DNA from: Actinomycetota bacterium
GTDB taxonomy: Bacteria > Actinomycetota > Humimicrobiia > Hakubellales > JAMDDV01
Length of the DNA stretch: 42,664 nt
Reading direction: 5' to 3'
NCBI GenBank assembly: GCA_023488455.1
Contig: JAMDDV010000003.1
Location: 1-42,664, forward strand
Shown here in pieces: positions 1-8,283 of this stretch. The notes under the pieces are model-generated. The model saw only the letters and a list, made by a program, of their open reading frames with translations. It had not been told where the DNA came from and made no database searches. The translations under genes and the position numbers were made by a program. Position 1 is the stretch's first letter. Every line of letters begins with the position of its first letter.

Positions 1-252
1 GGCTATAAATTTGGCGTTCTTGAATATTATTTTTGTATTATATTCTCATTGCTGATTCCGGTGATCCTGGTTCTGCTCACCAGAGATAACCTGCTCTCTT
101 TAATTTCTCTTTTAGCTATCTTTCCCGCCATATTGACTTTGAAAAGAGTAGCTTCCAGGCCAGATGCAAAAACTTTAATCCAGATACTTTCAAATACCGG
201 CATCATATTGCTTATTTTTAGTGTTTTATTTTCTCTGGGCTGGATATTATGA
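1..252 (+). CDS. menA: 1,4-dihydroxy-2-naphthoate polyprenyltransferase, C-terminal part (5' end outside window)
   Basis: The frame is open from the first base and ends at 252, giving the last 83 residues of a membrane protein. Hydrophobic segments alternate with a short basic stretch (TLKRVAS) and the chain ends in a final membrane helix and LGWIL. This layout matches the C-terminus of MenA, the UbiA-superfamily enzyme that joins a polyprenyl chain to 1,4-dihydroxy-2-naphthoate at the membrane. The catalytic aspartate-rich motifs would lie upstream and cannot be seen. The stop overlaps the menC start in an ATGA, and menC and menE follow, which is the main support for the name. A different UbiA-family prenyltransferase is possible but less likely here. 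Confidence 0.75.
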   Translation, partial: GYKFGVLEYYFCIIFSLLIPVILVLLTRDNLLSLISLLAIFPAILTLKRVASRPDAKTLIQILSNTGIILLIFSVLFSLGWIL

Positions 253-1346
253 TTATTAGTGATATCAAATTAAAAAAATATGAAATAAATCTAAATAAGC
301 CTCTCTGGGTCAAAGGTTTTAAAATAACCTGCAGGCATGGAATCATAATAATGCTGAAAACCAGCGAAGGTGAAATAGGGTATGGTGAAGTTTCTCCCCT
401 GCCAAACTTTCATCAGGAAAATTTTAAGGAAGCAGCAGGCCAATTAATAGAAATTAAAGATAAAATCATCAGATATGAAATTGATGAAAATCTTTTTACC
501 TTTAATAAGCAGTTAAGTTCTCCTTTTGAAAACCTAGGATTGTTTCCTTCTGTCCAGTTTGGATTAGAGATGGCCTTACTAAATATTTTTTATTCTAAAA
601 AAAATTACAGCTTTTTTAGCAGGGAAGATGCTGGAAAAATAACTGTAAACAAATTAATACCAAAAGGTACTTCCCTTTCAAAAAAATATGTTAAAGAAAT
701 AATAAATGATGGTTTTAAATCCATTAAAATAAAAGTGGGTCATAATAGCCCTGATGTGGATATAGATCGTGTTTTAAAGTTAAAATCTTTTTTGCCACAA
801 AATATTTCTATAAGATTAGATGCCAATGGCAGTTGGAGCCTGGAAGATGCTATTTATTTTGTTTTAAAAACTGGAAAAGATAATATTGAATATATTGAAG
901 ACCCTTTAAATGATTTGAGAAAGTTGAAACTTTTTTATCATAAAACAAGATTTCCAATTGCAATTGATGAATCCTTATTAGAATTTTGTAAAAATCATAT
1001 ATTTAATAATAAGATCATTACGGCAGTTGTCCTTAAACCCAGTCTGATTGGTGGATTTTTCAAGACTGCCTATTTTATAAATAAGGCCCGAAGCAAGCAT
1101 ATAAAAGTAATTTTAAGCAATACATTACAGACAGGCCCGGCCTTGTCAGCGATTGCCCTTTTCGCAGCACAGATGGGGCTTTATGATACACCCATGGGAC
1201 TTGATACTCTACAATATTTCCATGAAGATTTGCTTAAGGAGTACTTTCCCATTGAAAATGGAGAAATTAATTTATTCAAATTGATAGAGATATTTAGAAA
1301 AATAAGGCTGGATTTACTACTGGACCTGCAATTTAATCACAATTAA
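249..1346 (+). CDS. menC: o-Succinylbenzoate synthase
   Basis: This 365-residue enolase-superfamily enzyme dehydrates SHCHC to o-succinylbenzoate in menaquinone synthesis. All hallmark residues are visible: the KxK pair K160/K162 (SIKIKVG), metal ligands D191 (LDANG), E217 (IEDP) and D240 (AIDES), and the second catalytic lysine K263 (LKPS). An N-terminal capping domain of about 120 residues precedes the barrel. The ATG at 249 overlaps the menA stop by four bases and the next gene, menE, begins six bases after the menC stop, so the three genes form one operon. Enolase-superfamily members can also be dipeptide epimerases or N-acylamino acid racemases, but the menA and menE neighbours settle the role. 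Confidence 0.93.
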   Translation: MIISDIKLKKYEINLNKPLWVKGFKITCRHGIIIMLKTSEGEIGYGEVSPLPNFHQENFKEAAGQLIEIKDKIIRYEIDENLFTFNKQLSSPFENLGLFPSVQFGLEMALLNIFYSKKNYSFFSREDAGKITVNKLIPKGTSLSKKYVKEIINDGFKSIKIKVGHNSPDVDIDRVLKLKSFLPQNISIRLDANGSWSLEDAIYFVLKTGKDNIEYIEDPLNDLRKLKLFYHKTRFPIAIDESLLEFCKNHIFNNKIITAVVLKPSLIGGFFKTAYFINKARSKHIKVILSNTLQTGPALSAIALFAAQMGLYDTPMGLDTLQYFHEDLLKEYFPIENGEINLFKLIEIFRKIRLDLLLDLQFNHN

Positions 1347-1352
1347 ATATTG

Positions 1353-2747
1353 ATGAATATAAAAGGCAGAAGAAAGATAAATATAATTCGCGGCTGCCAA
1401 TATTTAAAAGAAGTAAAACAGAGTTTAAAAAAAATAAAAGCTGAACCAGGTGAGAAACTTGCCATACTAAGCAATAATTGCCCTCAATTTGCCCTTCTGG
1501 TGCAGGCCTGCTGGGAGCTGGGAATTATAGTGGTCCCAGTCAGTTTAAAATATCCTTATAAAAAAACATATTCAATACTAAGAAATATTAAATGCACAAA
1601 AGTAATAATAGAAGATGATTTAAATTACCAGGATAGTCCTTTAATAAAATCCTTCCTGCTGAAAGACCTTGTAAAAATAAAAAATTTTGAATTCTGTATT
1701 TTAAAGCTAGGTAAATTAAATAAACCACTTGATAATCCGTCAAATATCATCTTTTCTTCTGGAACCCAGGATAGTCCCAAGGCAATTCTCCATACTATTC
1801 AAAATCATTATTACAGTGCCCTTGGCTCTCATGAAAATATATATTTTGGACGCGAACATAACTGGCTGGCCAGCTTGCCCATGTATCACATAAGCGGCTT
1901 TTCCATTCTAATGAGGTCCATGTTGAATGAAGGAGGTATTGGGTTTTATACTCCAAAAATACCCATCGATAAAGCAATATCTGAGCTTAATATTACCCAT
2001 ATCTCACTGGTTCCTGCTCAGCTTTACCAGTTGCTTGAAGATAAAGAAGCCATCACAAAATTGGGAAATTTAAAAGCAATATTGCTGGGTGGTGCTTCTA
2101 TCCCATTTAATCTTATTGAAAGAGCTCTTTCTTTTAACTTACCTATATATAAGAGCTATGGTTCAACTGAAATGGCATCGCAAATCTCTACTACCAAGCC
2201 TGGGGACGGCATTGAGCATCTTAAGACTTCAGGGAAAGTCTTAAATTACCGGGAATTAAAAGTAGCTAGTGACCAAGAGATCCTGGTGAAAGGCAAAACC
2301 CTGTTCAGGGGATACCTAGAAGGAGAAAAATTAGTATCCCCATTTAATGAAGATGGCTGGTTTAAAACTGGAGATCTAGGTTATTTGGACGAGGATCATT
2401 ACCTTAATATTACCGGTAGAAAAGATTCCATGTTTATATCTGGGGGAGAAAACGTTTATCCTGAAGAAATAGAAGCAGAGCTGGAAACGATCCCTGGCGT
2501 TATCAACTCCATGGTTGTTCCCATAAGACACCCTGAATATGGGGAAGTGCCAGTAGCTTTTATAAAGGCAGAACGGTTTGAAAAGCTTGATGTTGAATTT
2601 ATAAAAAAAACTTTATCAGGCAGTATTGAAAATTTTAAAATTCCAAAGTATTTCTTTGATTGGCCGGAAAAACTAACTACAGATATTAAACCTTCCCGAA
2701 ACATCTTGAAAAAAATCGCTACAGATTTAATCAAAAATCTAAAATAA
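1353..2747 (+). CDS. menE: o-Succinylbenzoate-CoA ligase
   Basis: This 464-residue ANL-family adenylating enzyme activates o-succinylbenzoate to its CoA ester. It carries the phosphate-binding loop SSGTQDSPK (about residue 135), the YGSTEMA motif (about 269), TGDLG (about 342), the hinge GRKDSMFISGGENVYP (about 355-370) and a C-terminal catalytic lysine in IKPSR (about 446). The N-terminal domain is short, as in other MenE proteins. A TTG at 1350 lies directly before the ATG at 1353; I prefer the ATG. The gene follows menC by six bases. The next DNA is 92 bases of non-coding sequence and then an insertion sequence, so any further men genes that followed have been separated from it. Confidence 0.92.
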   Translation: MNIKGRRKINIIRGCQYLKEVKQSLKKIKAEPGEKLAILSNNCPQFALLVQACWELGIIVVPVSLKYPYKKTYSILRNIKCTKVIIEDDLNYQDSPLIKSFLLKDLVKIKNFEFCILKLGKLNKPLDNPSNIIFSSGTQDSPKAILHTIQNHYYSALGSHENIYFGREHNWLASLPMYHISGFSILMRSMLNEGGIGFYTPKIPIDKAISELNITHISLVPAQLYQLLEDKEAITKLGNLKAILLGGASIPFNLIERALSFNLPIYKSYGSTEMASQISTTKPGDGIEHLKTSGKVLNYRELKVASDQEILVKGKTLFRGYLEGEKLVSPFNEDGWFKTGDLGYLDEDHYLNITGRKDSMFISGGENVYPEEIEAELETIPGVINSMVVPIRHPEYGEVPVAFIKAERFEKLDVEFIKKTLSGSIENFKIPKYFFDWPEKLTTDIKPSRNILKKIATDLIKNLK

Positions 2748-2839
2748 TTTCCCATGACAGATTCGACACCCTCAAATGATGAAAATACCATTTCTTTTCT
2801 AACTAATTTATCCAATATTATTTAAACTTTCCTTCAGAA

Positions 2840-2868
2840 CCTAAAATCCCGCACTTTTAATAACTATG
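2840..2868 (+). repeat. Left terminal inverted repeat of the IS
   Basis: This 29-bp end is the exact reverse complement of 4480-4508. Its inner 11 bases (TAATAACTATG, 2858-2868) are also the exact reverse complement of 2909-2919, just inside the element. RNA read through from outside could therefore fold into a stem just upstream of the transposase start. Confidence 0.95.
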
Positions 2869-2927
2869 AGCTCAATTAATCGAAAAATATATTGATCTTT
2901 TATTTTATCATAGTTATTATTAATACT

Positions 2928-4475
2928 ATGTCATATGTTATCCAACAAAAAATCGGGAAATACACCTATGTTTACGAAGTCGAAAGCTACTGGGATAAAG
3001 CGAAGAAACAACCTCGACAGAAAAGGAAATATGTCGGTAAAAAGGACCCCGATACAGGGGAGATCATCGCAGTGCAAAAGGGATTTGTCCCACGCGTTGC
3101 ACGAGACTTCGGCCACATCCATCTGATTATAAATATCGTTAACCGGATAGGTCTATTCAAAGTGTTGAAGGAAGTCTTTCCTGATTTGTATCAGGAGCTG
3201 CTCTATCTTAGCCTTTTCCAGGTCCTGGAATCAAAACCGCTCTACCTCTTCAAGCCCTGGGCTGAAGGCAGTCTCATAGAAGATGGACTTGAGCTCTCCT
3301 CCCAGCGTATCAGCAGTATTACAGAGGAGCTGGGCAAGAGGGAGGAACTTCGAACCATGTTCTTTCGCTCATGGGCAAAAAATCAAGGGGATATTAAAGG
3401 GATCATTTTTGATATCACCTCACTCTCATCCTATTCGAAGCTCATTGAGTACCTTGAATGGGGATACAACCGTGATGGGGATAAACTTCCACAGGTCAAT
3501 TTGGGGCTGATTGTGGGCCAGCCCTCTGAGCTGCCCATTGCCTACAGGATCTACCCAGGGAGCATAGCCGATGTGAGCACGCTAAAAAATATAATCCTGT
3601 TGTTGGAGTACCTGGGAGTAAGTGAGTTCACGTTCATCCTGGATAGAGGGTTTTACAGCACGGCCAATATCAATCAGATGCAAGATGAGCGGATCAACTT
3701 TGTGCTTCCCCTGTCATTTAGCACGAAGTTGTCCTCACAGCTGATTTCAAGGCACCTCAAGGCCCTCCATTCACCGCTAAATGGGTTTTACTACAAGGGC
3801 AGGCCTATGTTTCACGTGAGGGTAAAGATGGAGGTCGCGGGATCTACTGTATACGCTCACCTTTACCATGATGAGAAGCGAAGGGCAGAGGAGCTTGAGC
3901 ATTTAATGAGGCGCATTGTTGAGATAGAGGCTGCAGTTTTGGGGAAGGAGTTTTGGAATATCAAGGATGTAGAGGAGTACCTAAGTCAGAGCTTTTCGCG
4001 CAGCATGAGCTTATTTGAAATCACAAAAGAAGAGGGTCGCTACAGGTTAGTGCGCAGGGCGAAGGCGATCTCAAGGCTGATGAACAGGATGGGGAAGACG
4101 ATTCTTGTAACGAACAACTCAGCCCTGGGGCGAGAAGATATATTGAACCTATATCGGCGCAAAGACGTTCTTGAGAAGATGTTTGACAGCATCAAGAATG
4201 AATTGGAGGGAGGACGATTAAAGGTTAGCTCCCGTGAAGCGATGGAAGGGCGGATATTCCTTACCTATCTCTCCCTCATCTTGTACTCTGCGCTTAGCAA
4301 AATCATGGGTGAGAAGAATCTGTACAAAACCTATACGCTTGCTGAGGTCTTTTACGAGCTGAAGAAATTAAAGGTCGTGACGTTGAGCAATGGGAAGTCC
4401 TATATGACGGAGATTTCGAAAACTCAAAGAACTCTTTTTGAATACTTTGGCGTTCCTATCCCAGTAGGACCTTAG
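2928..4475 (+). CDS. IS1634-family DDE transposase
   Basis: This 515-residue transposase catalyses excision and insertion of the surrounding element. The catalytic triad is readable: D162 (GIIFDITSLS), D239 (FILDRGFYS) and E416, the last inside a perfect IS4-superfamily Y-x2-K-x3-E-x6-K signature (Y409 to K423). The length suits IS1634 members. The frame is open to a TTG at 2892, but the ATG at 2928 gives the usual start MSYVIQQKIG, so I chose it. No Shine-Dalgarno site precedes it, and the ATG lies in an imperfect inverted repeat (CATAGT at 2909, ACTATG at 2925). That fits the low expression typical of transposases. Confidence 0.93.
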   Translation: MSYVIQQKIGKYTYVYEVESYWDKAKKQPRQKRKYVGKKDPDTGEIIAVQKGFVPRVARDFGHIHLIINIVNRIGLFKVLKEVFPDLYQELLYLSLFQVLESKPLYLFKPWAEGSLIEDGLELSSQRISSITEELGKREELRTMFFRSWAKNQGDIKGIIFDITSLSSYSKLIEYLEWGYNRDGDKLPQVNLGLIVGQPSELPIAYRIYPGSIADVSTLKNIILLLEYLGVSEFTFILDRGFYSTANINQMQDERINFVLPLSFSTKLSSQLISRHLKALHSPLNGFYYKGRPMFHVRVKMEVAGSTVYAHLYHDEKRRAEELEHLMRRIVEIEAAVLGKEFWNIKDVEEYLSQSFSRSMSLFEITKEEGRYRLVRRAKAISRLMNRMGKTILVTNNSALGREDILNLYRRKDVLEKMFDSIKNELEGGRLKVSSREAMEGRIFLTYLSLILYSALSKIMGEKNLYKTYTLAEVFYELKKLKVVTLSNGKSYMTEISKTQRTLFEYFGVPIPVGP

Positions 4476-4479
4476 AAAA

Positions 4480-4508
4480 CATAGTTATTAAAAGTGCGGG
4501 ATTTTAGG
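4480..4508 (-). repeat. Right terminal inverted repeat of the IS
   Basis: This is the exact reverse complement of the left end over 29 bases. It begins four bases after the transposase stop codon and is followed by the target duplication TCAGAA. Confidence 0.95.
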
Positions 4509-4535
4509 TCAGAACAGCTTTAAGCAAAAATAAAA

Positions 4536-4934
4536 TTAAAGATTTTGTAGAATTTTTTTTATGTTTTCTGGGATGGGCATACCTTTTTTGCTGTTAAAAT
4601 CAACCACTGCATGGACTGTTTTAACCTGTGCTGCTACCTTGCCATTCTTTTTATTGAAAGTGAAATTCAATGTAAAAGAACTATTGCCTGTTAATTCAGC
4701 ATTTAAAATTACTTCTATAATTTCACCAACTTTAATCGGAATCCTATAATCAGCTTCGGCATGCACAATTGGAATTAGATATTCTTTTCTATCCAATATA
4801 TCAGATATTTTTAAACCCATTTTATATAATAATTTTTCATAGCAATCATGAGCAATTAAAAAAAGGTTGGCAAAAAAAAGTCCCCCAGCAGCATCAGTAT
4901 GGTAAAATTTTATGGTCTCTTCATATTTATACAT
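4536..4934 (-). CDS. Hotdog-fold acyl-CoA thioesterase, probable DHNA-CoA hydrolase
   Basis: This 132-residue single-domain protein has the 4-hydroxybenzoyl-CoA thioesterase (YbgC/FadM-like) pattern. The catalytic-loop motif TDAAGGLFFANLF lies at about residues 13-25, followed by a hotdog helix and strands (HAEADYRIPIKVGEII, VKTVHAVVDFN). The FxxTDAAGxxFFAN form resembles cyanobacterial 1,4-dihydroxy-2-naphthoyl-CoA thioesterases. With menA, menC and menE just upstream, removal of CoA from DHNA-CoA before prenylation is the likely job. It is on the opposite strand and separated from them by the insertion sequence, so it is not in the same transcript. Another acyl-CoA thioesterase role cannot be excluded. 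Confidence 0.75.
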   Translation of the reverse strand: MYKYEETIKFYHTDAAGGLFFANLFLIAHDCYEKLLYKMGLKISDILDRKEYLIPIVHAEADYRIPIKVGEIIEVILNAELTGNSSFTLNFTFNKKNGKVAAQVKTVHAVVDFNSKKGMPIPENIKKILQNL

Positions 4935-5141
4935 GATAATCTTTGTCCAGTATTATTTTAAAATTCAGAATCATCCCTTTAAACAAGTTAAAATTTAACA
5001 TTACATCTTATAAAAAATTTTTCCCGCTATTATACACAAAGAAGAAGATATTTTGTTGCAGAATGCCCCGAAATAGGGACTGTCAGCCAGGGATGCACAA
5101 TAGAAGATTGCAGCTCTGAAGTCATTTTATTATTTCCCTAT

Positions 5142-5664
5142 TTATCTGTATGTTTCTTTAAATATATTCAATCTGTCTATGCTTATCCCGTTTTTTCTAA
5201 TTTCGCTTTCTAAATCTTTACCCAAAGGATAATTACTGCCCAGGTCAAACGTTATTAACGGTTTATTAATAGATTTTATATATTCGAATTCATTATAACA
5301 ATTGTATTTCAAGAGGTGATGCCAGATGGTTCTTTCTTTGCCAAGTAAATAAAAAATAGCAGTAAACATTGTATATCTTTCTCTTTGATACGAACTCCCA
5401 CCGCCCCCTATGGCAAGTATATATTTATCATCACCTTCATTTAAAATAAAAAAACTTTCCAATCTATTGCGAAAATTAAACCTAAAATTGGTTCCATCTT
5501 TCAGTAATAGATTTGTTTTTCTTTCATAATTATATTTAAATCTCTTCTTTGACCAATCATTGAGGTTAAACTTTTTTATCTTTTTGGATAAGATATCAAT
5601 CGTTCCAGAATTGAAGGTTTTTTAATAATTGTTCATACTGTATTTCCTTGCTGATGTATTTCAT
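5142..5664 (-). pseudogene. Unknown protein gene broken by a one-base frameshift
   Basis: A minus-strand frame runs from an ATG at 5664 (MKYISKEIQYEQLLK) but stops after about 22 codons. The adjoining frame is open from about 5621 down to the stop at 5142 and has no good start of its own except a TTG at 5462. The two frames join smoothly if one base is removed from the run of six T on the plus strand at 5618-5623 (A on the coding strand), giving one protein of about 173 residues. It has a glycine-rich AIGGGGSS stretch and a lysine-rich N-terminal half. I do not recognise a family. The break may be real or a sequencing error in a homopolymer. Confidence 0.55.
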
Positions 5665-5773
5665 TTCGAGCCTTTTCCTTATCACATTAAATACTAATAT
5701 ACTAATACAAACTCTATTGTCCTAACAGCTAATACACCGAAATCGAGCTTAATAATAGATGTCAGGAGATCTG

Positions 5774-5802
5774 TTGAATGTAAAATTAATTGTCACTATC
5801 AT
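5774..5802 (+). promoter_or_regulatory. Sigma70-type promoter of the RuBisCO-like protein gene
   Basis: TTGAAT (5774-5779) and TATCAT (5797-5802) are separated by exactly 17 bases. Transcription would start near 5809, leaving a short leader that contains a TTGGAG ribosome site (5825-5829) seven bases before the ATG at 5837. A tandem repeat of TACTAATA lies further upstream, near 5692-5708. Confidence 0.6.
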
Positions 5803-5836
5803 ATTGACGTCAGAAGGTTAATTTTGGAGTTGAATA

Positions 5837-7150
5837 ATGGATGATGATTTTTACGCTCTACCAGATGGTTACGAGGATGAAGATTATATATTGGCAACGT
5901 ATTTCATTAAAACCGAGCCCAATGAAAATATAATTGAAAAGACAAAGGCCATAGCCATAGAGCAAACCACGGGCACATGGACTCCTGTTCCTGGTGAAAC
6001 TCCTGATCTTCGCAAAAGACATCTGGGTAAGGTTGTATCTATTTGGGAGACTCCGGACTACGAATTGGAGATCAACAAAGATGCTGATGCCAGATATTTC
6101 ATCTTCCAGGTTGCCTACCCTGTTGAGAATATTGGTCTCAATCTTCCCCTGCTGTTAACAACTACCTTGGGAGAGATATCTTTCACAAGAAATCTGAAGT
6201 TGGTTGATATCAGCTTTCCAAGATCTTTCCTTGCTCAATTTCCAGGTCCTCGATTTGGAATAGATGGAATAAGAAAAATTCTCAATGTTCAGGATAGACC
6301 CCTACTAAATAATATGATAAAGCCCTGCACGGGATACAGCCCTGAGGTTGGAAGGGATCTTTTCTATGAGGTAGCGCGTGGTGGAGTTGATATTATTAAG
6401 GACGATGAACTTCTATGCAATATGCCATTTAACCAGGTAGTTGATAGGGTAAAGCTTAACATGGAAGCTGTTCGCATGGCATATGAAGAAAAGAAAGAGA
6501 TGACACTCTACACTGTCAACGTTTCGGACAGACCCGACAGATGCATTGAAAATGCGCGCAGGGCAGTAGATGTTGGAGCAAATGCGATAATGGTTAACTA
6601 TCTCACAGTTGGCCCATCGATACTCTCCGCCCTTGCAGAAGATGACAGTGTTAATGTTCCAATCCTTGCCCACCTAAATTTTGCTGGAGCAATCTCAAGC
6701 TCTTCCTTCTCTGGTGTTTCATCTCACCTTATACTGGGAAAAATACCCAGGATTGCAGGCGCTGATATGGTCATATATCCAGCTCCATATGGCAAATGCA
6801 GTTTTCTTAACTCCAAGTACATAAAGGTAGCGCAGAATTTAACGCTTCCTTTGAGCTCAATAGAGTCGGCGTGGCCTATCCCAAGCGCTGGCATCTATCA
6901 AGGCGTGGTACCTCAGCTAATAAAGGATTTAGGAAATGACTGCATTATAGCTGCGGGCGGTGCTATACATGGACACCCAATGGGACCAAAAGCAGGTGCC
7001 ACAGCTTTTAGACAGGCAATAGATGCAGTCATGAAAGGCGTTGACTTAAGAGAGAAATCACAGAGTTCTCCCGAGCTCAAAGCAGCACTGGATCTATGGG
7101 GTATGTATGGAGAAGAAAACAAAGATCTTTTTAAGATGAAAAAAGGATAG
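5837..7150 (+). CDS. RuBisCO-like protein (form IV)
   Basis: The 437-residue protein has the two-domain RuBisCO large-subunit layout. The N-terminal domain has EQTTGTWTPV (about 42-51). The barrel keeps K162 (IKPCTGY, equivalent to spinach K175), the carbamylation and metal site IIKDDE (K188, D190, E191), H279 (LAHLNFAGA) and the phosphate loop GGAIHGHPMG (about 374-383). It lacks a recognisable loop-6 lysine, and K177 is replaced by C164, so carboxylation is not expected. The closest pattern is the MtnW/YkrW-like branch, which enolises 2,3-diketo-5-methylthiopentyl-1-phosphate, and the branch acting on 3-oxo-isoapionate 4-phosphate (OiaC, OiaX). No methionine-salvage genes lie nearby. The surrounding sugar genes suggest enolisation, decarboxylation or transcarboxylation of a phosphorylated keto-sugar or keto-acid. 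The exact reaction is unknown. Confidence 0.88.
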   Translation: MDDDFYALPDGYEDEDYILATYFIKTEPNENIIEKTKAIAIEQTTGTWTPVPGETPDLRKRHLGKVVSIWETPDYELEINKDADARYFIFQVAYPVENIGLNLPLLLTTTLGEISFTRNLKLVDISFPRSFLAQFPGPRFGIDGIRKILNVQDRPLLNNMIKPCTGYSPEVGRDLFYEVARGGVDIIKDDELLCNMPFNQVVDRVKLNMEAVRMAYEEKKEMTLYTVNVSDRPDRCIENARRAVDVGANAIMVNYLTVGPSILSALAEDDSVNVPILAHLNFAGAISSSSFSGVSSHLILGKIPRIAGADMVIYPAPYGKCSFLNSKYIKVAQNLTLPLSSIESAWPIPSAGIYQGVVPQLIKDLGNDCIIAAGGAIHGHPMGPKAGATAFRQAIDAVMKGVDLREKSQSSPELKAALDLWGMYGEENKDLFKMKKG

Positions 7151-7187
7151 TTACATAAAAAAATTGCTTCTTAAGGCTTCTTAGAAA

Positions 7188-8141
7188 ATGCCATACGACA
7201 TCGATTTAATGATAAAGGTCTGCAACCTATATTACATAAACCACCTCACCCAAAATGAAATCGCAGAGCGCCTTAAGATATCCAGGTACCAGGTATCGAG
7301 AATGATCGATAAGGCACTGGTTGATGGGATTGTAAAGATTACTATTGCTGATGCACCTTCAAAGTTTTCCAGCCTCAATAGAGAACTTGAAGAAAGATTT
7401 AAGCTAAAGAGGGCAATTGTAATTGATGATCCAGGCTTATCAAATAATGATCTAAAAGCGAGGTTAGGCACAGCAGCAGCAAGTTACCTTCAGGAAATAA
7501 TTAAGGATGGGGATGTGATCGGGGTTTCGTGGGGGACGACGGTAAATGAAATGGTTAAAGCGCTACCTCCAAAAATAAATAGGAGGGTTGAGGTGGTTCA
7601 GATAACTGGAGGCAGTCATCAGCTCTCTATGGATTTGAACTGCCACGATGTCGCTCGAAGGCTCGCTGTAAAATTCGGGGTAGAGCCACACCTCCTCTAT
7701 GCCCCAGCTCTGGTTGACAGCAAGGAGATGCGCGATCTACTTATCAAAGATTCCAACATCAAAAGGACATTCGACTACTTCGAAAATATCACCATTGCTC
7801 TTGTGGGAATAGGGACGCTTTCTCCAAAAATACACTCAACACTGGTTGAAAGTGGTCATCTCTCAGAAAGGGACGTGAAAATATTATTAGAAGCAGGTGC
7901 AGTTGGTGATATATTTTCACGCTTCTTCGATATAAACGGCAACATATGCGATACAGAACTAAATGACAGGGTTATAGCAATGTCTCCAGATCAACTAATG
8001 AAAGTTCCCTACAGGGTTGGAATTGCTGGCGGATCTCATAAGGCTCTTGCAATACTGGGTGCAATAATGGGAGAGCTTGTAAATATATTACTTACCGATA
8101 GCACAACCGCTGAGGAAATCCTAAGAATTAGCTCCAAATAA
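7188..8141 (+). CDS. SorC-family sugar-responsive regulator (module 1)
   Basis: The 317-residue protein has an N-terminal helix-turn-helix (LTQNEIAERLKISRYQVSRM, about 20-39) and a SorC/DeoR sugar-phosphate-binding domain. Visible landmarks are DGDVIGVSWGTTV, VVQITGG, ALVDSKEMRDLL, VGIGTL and the C-terminal GIAGGSHKALAILGAI. Such proteins bind DNA as oligomers and respond to a phosphorylated sugar made by the pathway they control. It follows the RuBisCO-like gene by 37 bases on the same strand, so it probably reports on that pathway. The 13-bp direct repeats just downstream (8155-8182) are a likely target. Confidence 0.9.
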   Translation: MPYDIDLMIKVCNLYYINHLTQNEIAERLKISRYQVSRMIDKALVDGIVKITIADAPSKFSSLNRELEERFKLKRAIVIDDPGLSNNDLKARLGTAAASYLQEIIKDGDVIGVSWGTTVNEMVKALPPKINRRVEVVQITGGSHQLSMDLNCHDVARRLAVKFGVEPHLLYAPALVDSKEMRDLLIKDSNIKRTFDYFENITIALVGIGTLSPKIHSTLVESGHLSERDVKILLEAGAVGDIFSRFFDINGNICDTELNDRVIAMSPDQLMKVPYRVGIAGGSHKALAILGAIMGELVNILLTDSTTAEEILRISSK

Positions 8142-8154
8142 GACTCTATTTTCT

Positions 8155-8210
8155 CAGAATTAACATTAGCAGAATTAACATTTGACAGCAAGCCACGTTT
8201 AAATTAAACT
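8155..8210 (+). promoter_or_regulatory. Direct-repeat operator and promoter before the E1 alpha gene
   Basis: CAGAATTAACATT occurs twice (8155-8167 and 8170-8182), 15 bases apart. The second copy touches a consensus -35 box TTGACA (8182-8187). A -10-like TAAACT lies 17 bases further on (8205-8210). A tandem site ending at the -35 box is the usual position for an activator, and the SorC regulator encoded immediately upstream is the obvious candidate. The promoter would drive the E1 alpha, E1 beta, aldolase and PHP genes. Confidence 0.5.
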
Positions 8211-8283
8211 CATCATAATTGCATCACCGCAATATTGTGCAGTATTTCGCTGATAGATAAATTACCATTCTTAAAAAGGAGAT

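Larger units (their letters stand above)
2840..4508 (+). mobile_element. Complete IS1634-family (IS4-like) insertion sequence
   Basis: The element is 1669 bp long. Its ends are a perfect 29-bp inverted repeat (2840-2868 and 4480-4508), starting CCTAAAATCCC and ending GGGATTTTAGG. It is flanked by a 6-bp direct repeat TCAGAA (2834-2839 and 4509-4514), the target duplication. It holds one intact DDE transposase. Perfect ends, an intact gene and a perfect target duplication indicate a recent and probably still active insertion. It sits between menE and the thioesterase gene and does not break a recognisable gene. Base composition is richer in GC than the flanks. Confidence 0.93.

Noticed and set aside
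2456..2815. A 119-codon minus-strand frame inside menE
   Set aside because: It is antisense to a well-supported menE gene and its translation shows no domain pattern.
2754..2825. A 23-codon ORF between menE and the insertion sequence
   Set aside because: It has no ribosome site, ends before the insertion and matches no family I know; chance is the simpler explanation.
4935..5141. A small RNA or short gene between the thioesterase and the broken gene
   Set aside because: Only a weak CCC/GGG pairing is visible, with no promoter, ribosome site or open frame of note.
5837..7150. A genuine carbon-fixing RuBisCO
   Set aside because: The second KPK lysine is a cysteine and loop 6 has no recognisable lysine; the pattern is that of form IV proteins.
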